Below are positions 20,476 through 28,807 of a stretch of DNA of 64,000 bases, one piece after another. Origin of the DNA: Acidobacteriota bacterium. GTDB taxonomy: Bacteria > Acidobacteriota > Vicinamibacteria > Vicinamibacterales > UBA8438. The first letter of the stretch is position 1, and each line of letters begins with the position of its first letter. Made by a program: the position numbers and the translations under genes. The DNA is taken from the NCBI GenBank assembly GCA_011523845.1, contig WTFV01000275.1:1-64000 (forward strand). Direction: 5' to 3'. Under the pieces are notes generated by a model. That model had not been told where the DNA came from, ran no database searches, and saw nothing but the letters and a program-made list of their open reading frames with translations.

Positions 20476-21945
20476 ATGAGGACGTCCGATTTCTTCTCGT
20501 CGCGCTGGGGCATCATCCTGGCCGGTCTCGGGATGGCGGTCGGTACCGGCAACCTGTGGCGCTTCCCGCGCATCGCGGCCCAGAACGGCGGCGGGGCGTT
20601 TCTCATCCCGTGGCTGCTGTTCCTGTTCGCGTGGTCCATTCCGCTGCTGATTGCCGAGTTCGGACTCGGCCGCGGCGCACGCCGCGGTCCGATCGGCGCG
20701 TTCGCGAAGCTGACCGGCCGGGACACCGCCTGGATGGGCGGGTTCGTTGCAGTGACGAGCGTGATGATCATGTTCTACTACTCGGTCGTCACCGGGTGGA
20801 TGCTGAAGTACGCGTTGGCGGCGTTCAGCGGCGACCTCGCGGGGGTGGACGCCGCCGGCTACTGGGATGCGTACAGCACGTCGGTCTGGCAACCGGTGCT
20901 GTTTCACGTCATGGCCGTGGCCGGAGCAGGGTTCGTGGTCGCACGCGGGGTGACCGGGGGCATCGAGCGCGCGAACCGGATCCTCATTCCGATGCTGTTC
21001 GTGCTGCTCCTGCTGGCGGTCGCGCGGGCCCTCACCCTGCCGGGCGCAAGTCGAGGTCTGGCCTACCTCTTCACCCCGGATCTGGCTGCGCTGGCGAACT
21101 ACCGGACGTGGCTGGAAGCGCTCACGCAGTCGGCGTGGTCGACCGGCGCCGGTTGGGGGCTCATCCTGTGCTACGCCATCTACGTGCGCGAGCGCGACGA
21201 CGTCGTCACCAACGCCGCGACGATAGGCCTGGGCAACAACGTCGCTTCGCTGCTCGCCGCGATGGCGATCCTCCCGGCCGCCTTCGCGATCCTCCCGCAA
21301 GGGGAGGCGACCGAGGCGCTGGCGGCGGGCAACACCGGCCTGACCTTCATCTGGATCCCGCAGGTGTTCGCCCGCATGCCGGCCGGCGGCCTGTTTCTGC
21401 CGCTCTTCTTCCTGGCGATGTTCTGCGCGGCGCTGTCGTCGCTGATCGCCATGGTCGAGCTCGGGACGCGCGTCCTGATCGACGCCGGCGTCACCCGCGC
21501 AAGGGCGGTCCGGCTCGTCGTCGCCGCGGCCGTGGTCTGCGGGGCGCCGTCGGCGGTGAGCATGGCGGTGTTCGAGAATCAGGACTGGGTCTGGGGCCTT
21601 GCGCTGATGGTCAGCGGCCTGTTCATCGCCGTGGCGACGATTCGCTACGGGGTCGATCGGTTCCGCGACGATCTCGTGAACACGCACCCGGCGGGCCGCC
21701 GGGTCGGACCGCTGTGGGCCTGGATCCTGAAGTACCTCGTGCCGGTCGAGTTCGTGGCGATGTTCGCCTGGTGGATGTACCAGGCCGCGACGGTGTACGA
21801 CCCGGCGGGCTGGTGGAATCCGCTGCGCGTGTACAGCGTCGGCACGTGCGTGCTGCAATGGGGCGTCGCGCTGGCGGTCCTGGCCGCGTTCAACCGGCGC
21901 CTCGCCGCCCGGAGCGCGGCGGACCATGCTACGCTTGGCGGCTGA
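20476..21945 (+). CDS. Sodium-dependent neurotransmitter/amino-acid symporter (SNF/NSS family)
   Basis: A LeuT-fold secondary transporter that imports amino acids or related compounds with Na+. The 489 residues start at ATG 20476. Helix 1 contains the family hallmark GTGNLWRFP (about 23-31), which forms part of the Na+ and substrate sites, followed by NGGGAFLIPW. I count about eleven to twelve hydrophobic helices. The substrate cannot be read from the sequence. A bacilliredoxin gene begins 53 bases downstream on the same strand. A hairpin repeat lies before the gene and a related one after the pair. Confidence 0.92.
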   Translation: MRTSDFFSSRWGIILAGLGMAVGTGNLWRFPRIAAQNGGGAFLIPWLLFLFAWSIPLLIAEFGLGRGARRGPIGAFAKLTGRDTAWMGGFVAVTSVMIMFYYSVVTGWMLKYALAAFSGDLAGVDAAGYWDAYSTSVWQPVLFHVMAVAGAGFVVARGVTGGIERANRILIPMLFVLLLLAVARALTLPGASRGLAYLFTPDLAALANYRTWLEALTQSAWSTGAGWGLILCYAIYVRERDDVVTNAATIGLGNNVASLLAAMAILPAAFAILPQGEATEALAAGNTGLTFIWIPQVFARMPAGGLFLPLFFLAMFCAALSSLIAMVELGTRVLIDAGVTRARAVRLVVAAAVVCGAPSAVSMAVFENQDWVWGLALMVSGLFIAVATIRYGVDRFRDDLVNTHPAGRRVGPLWAWILKYLVPVEFVAMFAWWMYQAATVYDPAGWWNPLRVYSVGTCVLQWGVALAVLAAFNRRLAARSAADHATLGG

Positions 21946-21997
21946 CGAGGATTCGTGCGCCGGCGACTGGCGCGCGGTGACGGAAAGGAGCGCAAGC

Positions 21998-22429
21998 GTG
22001 TATCCAGAGTTCTTCATCGCCCCGATGCGCGAGGAGTTGACGCGGCTCGGCGTCAAGGAGTTGCGGACCGCCCGGGACGTGGACGATGCGGTCGGCGGCC
22101 AGTCCGGCACGTTGATGCTGGTGGTCAACTCCGTCTGCGGCTGCGCCGCCGGCAAGGCCCGGCCCGGCGTGGCCCTGGCGTTGCAGCACGGAACCACCCC
22201 GGACGTCGTGGCCACGGTCTTTGCCGGCGCCGACGTCGAGGCGACCCAGCGCGCGCGCGGCTACTTCACGGGCTATCCGCCCTCCTCGCCCTCCATCGCC
22301 CTGCTGCGGGACGGCAAGCTCGTCTACATGATGGAGCGGCACCAGATCGAGAACCGGGAAGCGGACGTCATCGCCCGGGATCTCACCGCCGCGTTCGACA
22401 AGCACTGCGCGCCGGCCGCCGTCGCCTAG
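21998..22429 (+). CDS. brxB: Bacilliredoxin, BrxA/BrxB (DUF1094) family
   Basis: A thiol-disulfide protein that removes bacillithiol from mixed disulfides in other bacteria. The start is GTG at 21998, with the near-perfect ribosome-binding site AAAGGAG about ten bases upstream, giving the typical N-terminus VYPEFFIAPMREELTRLG and 143 residues. The active site is the CGC motif in NSVCGCAAGKARPG; the end has PSIALLRDGKLVYMMERHQIE, as in the family. An upstream in-frame ATG at 21926 lies in the symporter end and is unlikely. Bacillithiol use is inferred from family membership, since no bsh genes are in the window. The symbol is given by similarity; brxA is equally possible. Confidence 0.88.
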   Translation: MYPEFFIAPMREELTRLGVKELRTARDVDDAVGGQSGTLMLVVNSVCGCAAGKARPGVALALQHGTTPDVVATVFAGADVEATQRARGYFTGYPPSSPSIALLRDGKLVYMMERHQIENREADVIARDLTAAFDKHCAPAAVA

Positions 22430-22502
22430 GAGTCTGCGCCGTAGAACGGCGTAGACTTCCAGTCAGGCCCGGTTGGGCGGCAAGCGGAGCCGAAGGCGAG
22501 GA
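22429..22502 (+). repeat. Dispersed palindromic repeat, copy D (after bacilliredoxin stop)
   Basis: The hairpin GGAGTCTGCGCCGT-aga-ACGGCGTAGACTTCC begins on the last base of the stop codon and is followed by the TTGGGCGGC..GCGGAGCCG tail shared with copy E at 20362. The stem is 11 bp with one wobble. It could act as a transcript end, but no T-run follows. Confidence 0.65.
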
Positions 22503-22555
22503 TTGTCGGGATGGGTCGCGTCCTTGCGGCCGACCGGAAGCGGGTGGCGAGCCGG

Positions 22556-23587
22556 TCAGCGCGCGGGCGGCGCAGGCTCGAGCCGTGCGGGGGACACGGC
22601 GGGAACCATCGGCAACGGTCGCCCGCCGCGCACCCGCGAGCAGACGGATCGCGTGACGTCGGCCAGCATGTCGATGAACGCCGGGTGGTCGTTGACCGCT
22701 GCCGCACGGCGCATGGGAAGGCCGAGCGTCCGGCAGACCTCGGCCGCTTCCGTGTCGAGGTCGTACAGCACCTCGATGTGGTCGGCCACGAATCCTATGG
22801 GCGCGATCACCGCTGCGCGCAGCCCCCGACCGTGCGCCGCGCGCAGATAGTCGCAGACGTCCGGCCCCAGCCAGGGATCGGCGGGACGCCCGCTCCGGCT
22901 CTGGTAGACCAGCGTCCAGTCGTCGGTCCGGAGGCGCTCGGCAACGAGCCCGGCCGTCTCGCGCAACTCCACCTCGTAGCGGGATGCGGCAGCCATCGCC
23001 TGCGGAATGCTGTGGGCGGTGAAGACGATCCGGGCGGACCGCCGCGCGTCCTCGGAAAGATCGCCGAGGGCGACGCGAATCTGCCGCGCGTTGGCTTCGA
23101 CGAACCCTTCGTGGGCGTGCCACCCGGGTGCGAAGAGCACCTCGACGTCGGCCGCTCCCGTCTCGCGCAGCGTCCGTCTCGCCTGGGCGACGTTCTGGCG
23201 GTACTGCCCGCAGCTCGAGTAGCTGTGGTGCGCAGCCAGCACGATGCCGAGCGCCCGCTCGATGCCCGCCGCCGCCATTTCGGCCAGCGTGTCGTCGAGA
23301 AACGGGTGCCAGTTGCGCATGCCCACGAACACCGGCAGGTCCGGCCCGCCGGCGGCCAGACGTTCGCGCAGGCCGCTCGCCTGACGCCGGGTGATCGCGG
23401 TCAGGGGAGAGCAGCCGTCGAACAGCTCGTAATGGTGCGCGACCTCTTCGATGCGTGCCGGAGGCACCCGCCGCCCTCGAAGCACGTTCTGCAGGAACGG
23501 CCGGATGTCCGCGCGGCAGGTGGGACCGCCGAAGCCGATCAGCAGGACGGCGTCGAAGGGAGTTGCGTCACGTGGCGCGGCAGGCAT
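22556..23587 (-). CDS. hemH: Ferrochelatase
   Basis: Inserts iron into a porphyrin in the last steps of haem synthesis. The 343 residues start MPAAPRDATPFDAVLLIGFGGP. The catalytic His192 lies in FTAHSIP (189-195). Family motifs GFVADHIEVLYDLD and the LNDHPAF-like VNDHPAFID near the C-terminus are present. It is transcribed alone on the minus strand. The region around YSSCGQYRQN is close to the coproporphyrin-type enzymes of Actinobacteria and related groups, so the substrate could be coproporphyrin III (CpfC) instead of protoporphyrin IX. I cannot decide this from sequence alone. Confidence 0.93.
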   Translation of the reverse strand: MPAAPRDATPFDAVLLIGFGGPTCRADIRPFLQNVLRGRRVPPARIEEVAHHYELFDGCSPLTAITRRQASGLRERLAAGGPDLPVFVGMRNWHPFLDDTLAEMAAAGIERALGIVLAAHHSYSSCGQYRQNVAQARRTLRETGAADVEVLFAPGWHAHEGFVEANARQIRVALGDLSEDARRSARIVFTAHSIPQAMAAASRYEVELRETAGLVAERLRTDDWTLVYQSRSGRPADPWLGPDVCDYLRAAHGRGLRAAVIAPIGFVADHIEVLYDLDTEAAEVCRTLGLPMRRAAAVNDHPAFIDMLADVTRSVCSRVRGGRPLPMVPAVSPARLEPAPPAR

Positions 23588-23666
23588 GGGAGGGAAGGAC
23601 GAACTGCCTTTTCGAATCTCCGGTGGGCACGTCCGCCGGAAGTAGGGTAGAATGCGAAGATTGCGT

Positions 23667-23743
<77 letters not shown>

Positions 23744-23874
23744 CTTCCTTCCCGCGTTCCTCAACTGCACGATCGGCGTTCGCCGGCGGCCCCGCGGGCT
23801 GCGAGACCGCGGGAGCGTGGCCGGTCCCGCACCCGCGATGCACGGAGCGGCCACGCCCGATCACGGACTGCGAA

Positions 23875-25431
23875 TCAGTTCTCGTTCGTCGCGGAGATGA
23901 ACTCGCGCGCCTCGGCATAGCCCGGGTCGTCGGCCGCGCCGATCCAGAAGTCGGCCAGCGTGGCGTAGTGCTCCCGGGCGGCGGCGCGATCGCCGACCGC
24001 GGCGGCGGCGCGCGCCGCGCCGAGCAGCGAGCGCATCCGGTTCGGCATCCGGAGCAGGGACGTCTCGAACTTGTCGAGCGCATCCCCGGGCCGGTCGAGC
24101 TGCAGCAGGATCTCGCCGTACAGCTCGTAGGGCGGCTTGACCGGGCTGGCCGCCCCGTTGGGCAGCCGCAACGTCTCGACGATGGCGAGGGCCTCGTCCA
24201 TCAGCGCCACCGCGGCGTCCGCGTTGCCCTCGGCGGCCTCGATCGAGGCGGCGACTTCCTTGTGGGCGATCCGGTCCTGTGCGCCGCCGTCCGCGGCCCG
24301 CGACGCCAGCGCCGCCTCGGCGGCGCGCGCCGTCGCCAGGTCCCCGGTGCGAACCGCGCTCAGGCCCGTGGCCAGCAGCTCGTGCAGGGACGAGTCGTCC
24401 GTGATCGGCTCGACGCGCCACTGCTCGGTCTCGACCACGTAGCGGGCATTGACCAGGGGAAGCGTGCCGACGGCTCGCGCCTGACCGTCGCTGTCGGCGA
24501 CGAGTCGTTCCAGCCGTTCGATCCAGACGCGGGCCTTGTCGTAGTCCCCGCGCTGCAGATCGCCGTACTGACCCCAGTCGAGCGAATGGACGGCATCGCC
24601 GACGCTGTCGCCCGGCTCCCACAGGGCGATGGCCGCGTCGTGCGCCGACTGGTTGTGGTTCGAGACGAGCTCCCACATGCCGTGCTGGATGAAGATGTGG
24701 GTCGGCATGTGCCGCGCGTGCGACACGGCCGGCGCGATCTCGGCGTAGCGGCGGGCCGCGTCGAGGGCGAGCGGGGCGTGGATCGGATCGTCGAAGGCGT
24801 GAATCGTGTAGTGCGGCGCACCCGGGTGGTCGGGATTCTGCTGGAACACCTTCATGGCGATGTTCCCGGCGCGCACCTCGAGCCGCAGCGACTGATCCCC
24901 GAGCGCACGCGAGCCGGCCAGCATCGACAGCGCGTAGAAGGTAGCCACCTCATGGTCGTCCGGGTAGCGATCGTAGAGTCGCCCCATGGCCTCCATGTAG
25001 CCGACCCGCCGTTCGTCGTAGGTCCCGTCCTCGCCCCACAGGACCTCGACCGCCTCCAGAAAGCCCTTCTCGCGATCGGTGGGGGCCTTGGCCGCCCGCG
25101 CCGCCGGAGTGGGACCGAGGCGTGCGAGCACGGCCCGTGGATTCTCCTCGTCGAGGTTCGGGCCGCCGCCGAACAGCGGGTGGTTGTAGCTCAGCGTTTC
25201 GCCCCAGTAGGCGAGCGCGAAGTCCGGCTCGATGGCCTGTGCGGCCTGAAACTGCTCGATGGCCTGCTTCCAGCCGAAGCTGTGGAGAATGGCGACGCCA
25301 CGCAGGAAGTGACGTTGCGCCTCCGCGGAACGCGCGGAGGTCGAGAAGTCGAGCGACCCCACCTCGGCGAACTGCGCGGCGGCGGGCGCGGCGAGCAGCG
25401 TGACGACCAGCAGACAGACGGCGGATCTCAT
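23875..25431 (-). CDS. Secreted tetratricopeptide-repeat protein
   Basis: A 518-residue exported protein. The start at 25431 gives a clear signal peptide (MRSAVCLLVVTLLAAPAAAQ). The mature protein has TPR-like helical repeats, first near AEAQRHFLRGVAILHSFGWKQAIEQF and again in the last 150 residues. Conserved stretches in the middle include HYTIHAFDDPIHA and ARHMPTHIFIQHGMWE, as in a large family of such proteins in Acidobacteria and Planctomycetes with no assigned function. The His-rich motifs could bind metal. The longer open frame upstream lacks a start signal and crosses the acyP promoter, so I rejected it. It stands alone between tRNA-Pro and acyP. Confidence 0.88.
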   Translation of the reverse strand: MRSAVCLLVVTLLAAPAAAQFAEVGSLDFSTSARSAEAQRHFLRGVAILHSFGWKQAIEQFQAAQAIEPDFALAYWGETLSYNHPLFGGGPNLDEENPRAVLARLGPTPAARAAKAPTDREKGFLEAVEVLWGEDGTYDERRVGYMEAMGRLYDRYPDDHEVATFYALSMLAGSRALGDQSLRLEVRAGNIAMKVFQQNPDHPGAPHYTIHAFDDPIHAPLALDAARRYAEIAPAVSHARHMPTHIFIQHGMWELVSNHNQSAHDAAIALWEPGDSVGDAVHSLDWGQYGDLQRGDYDKARVWIERLERLVADSDGQARAVGTLPLVNARYVVETEQWRVEPITDDSSLHELLATGLSAVRTGDLATARAAEAALASRAADGGAQDRIAHKEVAASIEAAEGNADAAVALMDEALAIVETLRLPNGAASPVKPPYELYGEILLQLDRPGDALDKFETSLLRMPNRMRSLLGAARAAAAVGDRAAAREHYATLADFWIGAADDPGYAEAREFISATNEN

Positions 25432-25538
25432 AGGGAACCTCCCAGGCGCATGAATCTCCTCGTTACCGCAGGGTACCACAGGCGCCGCGTCGGCGGCCCG
25501 ATTCGCGGAGAGTCGGGAGCGACCCGGCGGGCGTCGGC

Positions 25539-25544
25539 TATAAT
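25539..25544 (+). promoter_or_regulatory. Candidate -10 element for acyP-apt
   Basis: A perfect TATAAT lies 31 bases before the acyP ATG, in the gap between divergent genes. The -35 match is weak. It would drive acyP, apt and the following hypothetical gene. Confidence 0.4.
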
Positions 25545-25575
25545 CACGGCGCCCGACCGGCGGGCTCCGTCCAGC

Positions 25576-25848
25576 ATGGTAACCAGGCGTCTGCTCGTGA
25601 GCGGTCGCGTACAACGCGTGGGGTTCCGTGCGTTCGCAGCCCACGCGGCCCGGCGCGAAGGGGTCCGCGGGTTCGTGCGCAACCTCGCCGACGGTCGGGT
25701 CGAAGCGGTCGGCGAGGGTGACAGCGACGCGATGGAGCGGTTCCAGCGGGCCCTGCACCGGGGACCGCCGCTGTCGAAGGTGCTCGGCGTCACGGTCGAG
25801 GACGTGGCGCCGCTGGACGTGGCGCGTGGATTCGTGGTCCGTACGTGA
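25576..25848 (+). CDS. acyP: Acylphosphatase
   Basis: Small hydrolase of acyl phosphates such as 1,3-bisphosphoglycerate and carbamoyl phosphate. It is 90 residues with the family pattern VSGRVQRVGFRAFAAHAA, in which Arg18 binds phosphate, and VRGFVRNLADGRVE, which contributes the catalytic Asn36. The C-terminal strand ends in FVVRT. It is cytosolic and compact. The apt ATG lies 20 bases after its stop, and a GTG that overlaps the acyP stop is an alternative apt start, so the two form an operon. Confidence 0.95.
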   Translation: MVTRRLLVSGRVQRVGFRAFAAHAARREGVRGFVRNLADGRVEAVGEGDSDAMERFQRALHRGPPLSKVLGVTVEDVAPLDVARGFVVRT

Positions 25849-25868
25849 CGACCCGGCGAGCCAGGACG

Positions 25869-26384
25869 ATGGAACGGTTGAAGAGCCTCATCCGGGAGGT
25901 GCCCGATTTCCCGAAGCCGGGCATTCTCTTCAAGGACATCACGACCCTGCTCAGCGACGCGGGCGGGTTGCGCCAGGCGATTGCGTGTCTGGCGGATCCG
26001 TTCCGGGACGTCCGGATCGACAAGGTTGTCGGGATCGAGAGCCGCGGCTTCATCTTCGGCGCGGCAGTGGCCGAACGCCTCGGCGCGGGCTTCGTGCCGG
26101 CTCGCAAGCCCGGCAAGCTGCCTGCGCCCACGGTCCGCATCGATTACGCACTGGAGTACGGCACGGATGCGCTCGAGATCCACGAGGACGCCGTGGAGCG
26201 GGGTCAGCGCGTGCTCATAGTGGACGATCTGCTCGCGACCGGCGGCACGGCCCGAGCCGCTGCCGACCTCGTCACCGGACGTGGCGCCGAGGTGCACGCG
26301 TTCGCGTTTCTGGTCGAGCTCGACGCGCTGCGGGGGCGGGAACGACTTGCCGCACACGACGTATTCGCCGCGGTACACTACTGA
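25869..26384 (+). CDS. apt: Adenine phosphoribosyltransferase
   Basis: Purine salvage enzyme making AMP from adenine and PRPP. With the ATG at 25869 (AGGA about five bases before) it has 171 residues and starts MERLKSLIREVPDFPKPGI, as in the family. It has the flexible loop and adenine-binding segment FKDITTLLSD and VVGIESRGFIFG. The PRPP-binding motif VLIVDDLLATGGTA is in the C-terminal half. An in-frame GTG at 25845, overlapping the acyP stop, would add eight residues. It lies in an acyP-apt-hypothetical operon. Confidence 0.96.
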   Translation: MERLKSLIREVPDFPKPGILFKDITTLLSDAGGLRQAIACLADPFRDVRIDKVVGIESRGFIFGAAVAERLGAGFVPARKPGKLPAPTVRIDYALEYGTDALEIHEDAVERGQRVLIVDDLLATGGTARAAADLVTGRGAEVHAFAFLVELDALRGRERLAAHDVFAAVHY

Positions 26385-26415
26385 ATCGGCGCCGGACACG
26401 AGGCTCGGCGGTGGC

Positions 26416-26931
26416 ATGCTCGAGGTTCTCCTCATCGCGTTGATCGGCGCCGTGGTGCTCCTCGCCGAGCATGCCCGCCGGGATCGATGGCGGCTGCATC
26501 AGGAGCGGCTCGCCGCCATGCTGTTGACGAGCCTCGCTCCGGTCGCGGTGCGCGGCGAGCCGCGCGACCTGCTGGCGTGGCGGTCGGCGGCCGATGCGGC
26601 GCGCCGGATGTTCCCGGCTGCGGTCGGCGCCATCGAGCGACAGACGGGCGAGGCGTTTCCGTTCTCTCGAGAGGTGATCGACGAGGCCCACGCGCGGTGG
26701 ACGGCGGAATGGCTGGCGTGGGAGCGCCGGCACGACGTGGAGTTCAAGCAGCGGACCAGCGCACTCGAATCCGAGTTGCTCGATGCGGGCGACGACACGC
26801 CTGCGGGACGGGCCCGGCTGGCCGCGCTCGAGGACGAAAGGCTGCAGACCTACCAGCAGCGTTACGAGGAGTACGTGCGGATCGGCAACGGGCTGACCGC
26901 CCTGAAGGAACGCGAGAAGACGCGCGTGTAG
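26416..26931 (+). CDS. Membrane-anchored helical hypothetical protein, ends inside tRNA-Arg
   Basis: A 171-residue protein with one N-terminal hydrophobic helix (MLEVLLIALIGAVVLLAEHA) and a highly charged helical cytoplasmic part rich in R, E, A and L (coiled-coil-like from about 95 to 165, for example FKQRTSALESELLDAG). No family was recognised. Its last codons and stop (TAG at 26929-26931) lie within the first ten bases of tRNA-Arg, so the tRNA's 5' end overlaps this coding sequence. The gene follows apt by 31 bases. Confidence 0.7.
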   Translation: MLEVLLIALIGAVVLLAEHARRDRWRLHQERLAAMLLTSLAPVAVRGEPRDLLAWRSAADAARRMFPAAVGAIERQTGEAFPFSREVIDEAHARWTAEWLAWERRHDVEFKQRTSALESELLDAGDDTPAGRARLAALEDERLQTYQQRYEEYVRIGNGLTALKEREKTRV

Positions 26932-26998
26932 CTCAGCCGGATAGAGCAGCCGCCTCCTAAGCGGCAGGCCCCCGGTTCGAATCCGGGCACGCGCGCCA
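26922..26998 (+). tRNA. tRNA-Arg (anticodon CCT)
   Basis: A 77-base cloverleaf. The acceptor GCGCGTG pairs with CACGCGC. The D-arm is GCTCAGCCGGATAGAGC. The anticodon loop is CTCCTAA (anticodon CCT, reading AGG). The T-arm has CCCGGTTCGAATCCGGG, and CCA is encoded. The 5' end overlaps the stop codon of the preceding gene. Its 3' end is the attachment site of the island that follows. Confidence 0.97.
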
Positions 26999-27001
26999 AC
27001 C
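26976..27001 (+). repeat. Left attachment repeat (attL) in tRNA-Arg 3' end
   Basis: Twenty-six bases from the T-loop of tRNA-Arg through its CCA and three further bases are repeated exactly at 29495-29520. This is the usual footprint of a tyrosine integrase acting on a tRNA gene. Confidence 0.9.
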
Positions 27002-27046
27002 CACCGTTTCGGCTGTTCCCACACGACCCCACAGTCTGCGCTTGTG

Positions 27047-27067
27047 CCCCGTGAATACGGGGTTTTT
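27047..27067 (+). terminator. Intrinsic terminator after tRNA-Arg
   Basis: Stem CCCCGT, loop GAAT, stem ACGGGG, then TTTTT. It is the clearest Rho-independent terminator in the window. It lies on the island side of the attachment repeat, so the island supplies the tRNA's terminator. Confidence 0.85.
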
Positions 27068-27136
27068 CTGCCTTGACGGTTCCGGTCGATTCCCATGGAC
27101 TCCCAAACCGAACGTGGGACACACGTGGGATTGGCT

Positions 27137-27289
27137 ATGGAACGAATGACCGTTGCGAAGGTGCGTTCCCTCTCCACACCGGGCCGGTACGCGGCCGGCC
27201 CGACGCTGTATCTCCGAATCGCTCCGGGCGGGACGAAGAGCTGGGTGCAGCGGCTGGCCATCGACGGCCGGCGCCACGACATCGGGCTA
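27137..27289 (+). pseudogene. Tyrosine integrase, N-terminal fragment (Arm DNA-binding domain)
   Basis: From ATG 27137 about 51 residues match the N-terminal arm-type DNA-binding domain of phage and island integrases (DUF4102-like): MTVAKVRSLSTPGRYA, then LYLRIAPGGTKSWVQRL and RRHDIGL. Homology stops abruptly at the IGL codons (27281-27289), where the next expected residues would be a Gly-rich turn. Sequence beyond belongs to the IS110 element. The catalytic domain (R-H-R-Y) is absent. Its place next to the tRNA attachment site shows which enzyme made the insertion. Confidence 0.85.
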
Positions 27290-27317
27290 ACAAGAAACTC
27301 ATGGTGCGGATGTTGGC

Positions 27318-28559
27318 TCAGGCGGCCTTCACGTCGACCTGCACGCCGAGGTCGTGCAGACGCCGGAGGAGCCGTTGGGTGATGCGGTGCTTGTCGCGAT
27401 CGTCCAGGTACCGGCCGCCGAGTTCGTGGTAGTCCTTCTCATCGCGAAGCATGAAGTAGGCGGCGGTCAGCATGGAGGCGGCGACTGCGACAATCGCTTT
27501 CTTCGGGCCGCGGCGGCCTTTGAGGCGCCGAAATTGGGCTTGCAGGTAGCTGTCCTTCTTCCGTGTCGCCGCCCACGCGGCCTGGACCAGCGCCGTCTTC
27601 AGCCACGGGGTTGCATGACGGGTCCGGGTCGAGCGACGCTTGCCCGCACTCTCGTCCAGGCGTGGGCACAGGCCGGGCACAGGCCCGCCCACGAGACCAG
27701 ATGCCCCGCGCTGGGAAACTGCGTCATGTCCGTGCCGACCTCGGAGATGATGACTCGCGCGACCGTCTCACTGACCCCCGGGGATCGTCGTCAGCCGGTC
27801 GGCCGCCTCGCGAAAAGGGCGCAGCACCTCGTCGACCTGCCGCTCGACCTTCTGCACGGTGGCGCGCAACGCGTCGATCTGCCCCAGATGCAGTTCCAGC
27901 AGGAAGCGATGATGCGCCGTCACCCGGCCGTGCACCGCGGCGACGATGTCCGCGCGGCCGGCCTTCAGGCGCCCGGTGGTGCAATCGGCCAGCCGCTCGG
28001 GGTCGGTCTCCCCGGCAATGAGCGCCGTGAGGACCGCCCGGCTGCTGGCCCCCAGGATGTCGGTGACCACGCGCGTCAGCTTCACGTTCGCGTCTTCGAG
28101 TGTCTTCTGCAGCCGCTGCGTGTGCCGCGCGATCTCAGCGACGAGTTGCTTGCGGGTCCGCGTCAGGTCGCGCAGTTCCTGAATCGGGGCCGGCGGCACG
28201 AAGCTGCCCTCAATCAGCCCGTGCGCCAGCAGGTCGGCGATCCAGGCCGCGTCCTTCCGGTCGCTCTTGCGGCCCGGAACGTTCCGGATGTGCTGCGCGT
28301 TGGCGAGCACCAGTGTGAACGACTCCTCGTCTTCGAGGATGTGCCACACCGGCTTCCAGTACACCCCGGTCGCCTCCATCGCCACGTGCGTGCAGCCGGC
28401 CTCGGTCAGCCACGCCGACAGTTCCAGCAGGCCCGCCGTCGTGGTCGCAAACTCGCGGTGCTCGGTCGTGACCGCGCGGTCGGCCGCCACCCGTACGCAC
28501 GCGGTCACCTGCCGCGAGTGCACATCCAACCCCGCGCATCGGGGATGCAAGATCTCCAT
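27318..28559 (-). pseudogene. IS110-family transposase, frameshifted
   Basis: DEDD-type transposase of IS110/IS116 elements, in two frames. The first part (28559-27768, 263 residues) has the N-terminal RuvC-like domain: MEILHPRCAGLDVHSRQV with the first Asp, MEATGVYWKPVW, and the SDRKDAAWIADLL acidic motif. It stops at TGA (27768-27770) because of an extra G in the run at 27774-27783. The next codons, GVSETVARVIISEVGTD, continue in another frame. A second lesion follows: an 11-bp tandem duplication (27664-27674 and 27675-27685) shifts the frame again. The C-terminal transposase_20 part (27692-27318) has GLCPRLDESAGKRRS. The two shifts add to +12, so the first and last frames agree. Confidence 0.9.
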
Positions 28560-28591
28560 CCGTCACCTCCTGATCGCAAGGGCGCTGGCGT

Positions 28592-28669
28592 GGAGTCCGC
28601 AGATACGAAATCTACTGAACGCGCCCACCGGACAAGCCGGCCACGCAATACGGGGTGCTCGCGGACTCC
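28592..28669 (-). ncRNA. Structured non-coding end of the IS110 element (bridge-RNA candidate)
   Basis: In the 248-base non-coding stretch upstream of the transposase start, GGAGTCCGC (28592-28600) and GCGGACTCC (28661-28669) form a perfect 9-bp closing stem around 60 bases. The interior includes a small CCGG-ACAAG-CCGG hairpin. IS110-group elements are known to make a bridge RNA from this end that pairs with target and donor DNA. The location and a large stem-loop fit; the exact RNA ends and guide loops are not determined. Confidence 0.45.
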
Positions 28670-28807
28670 CGGTCCAACTCAGACACGGGCTCTCGGCACC
28701 AGTGCGAAAACCGACCTCTGTGCCAGCGCCCCGCCCTACACACCGTATCCCAATCCCAGGTTTCATCCATGCGAGGGTCCGGCCCTGCCGGGTGGAAAAC
28801 TCAGACC

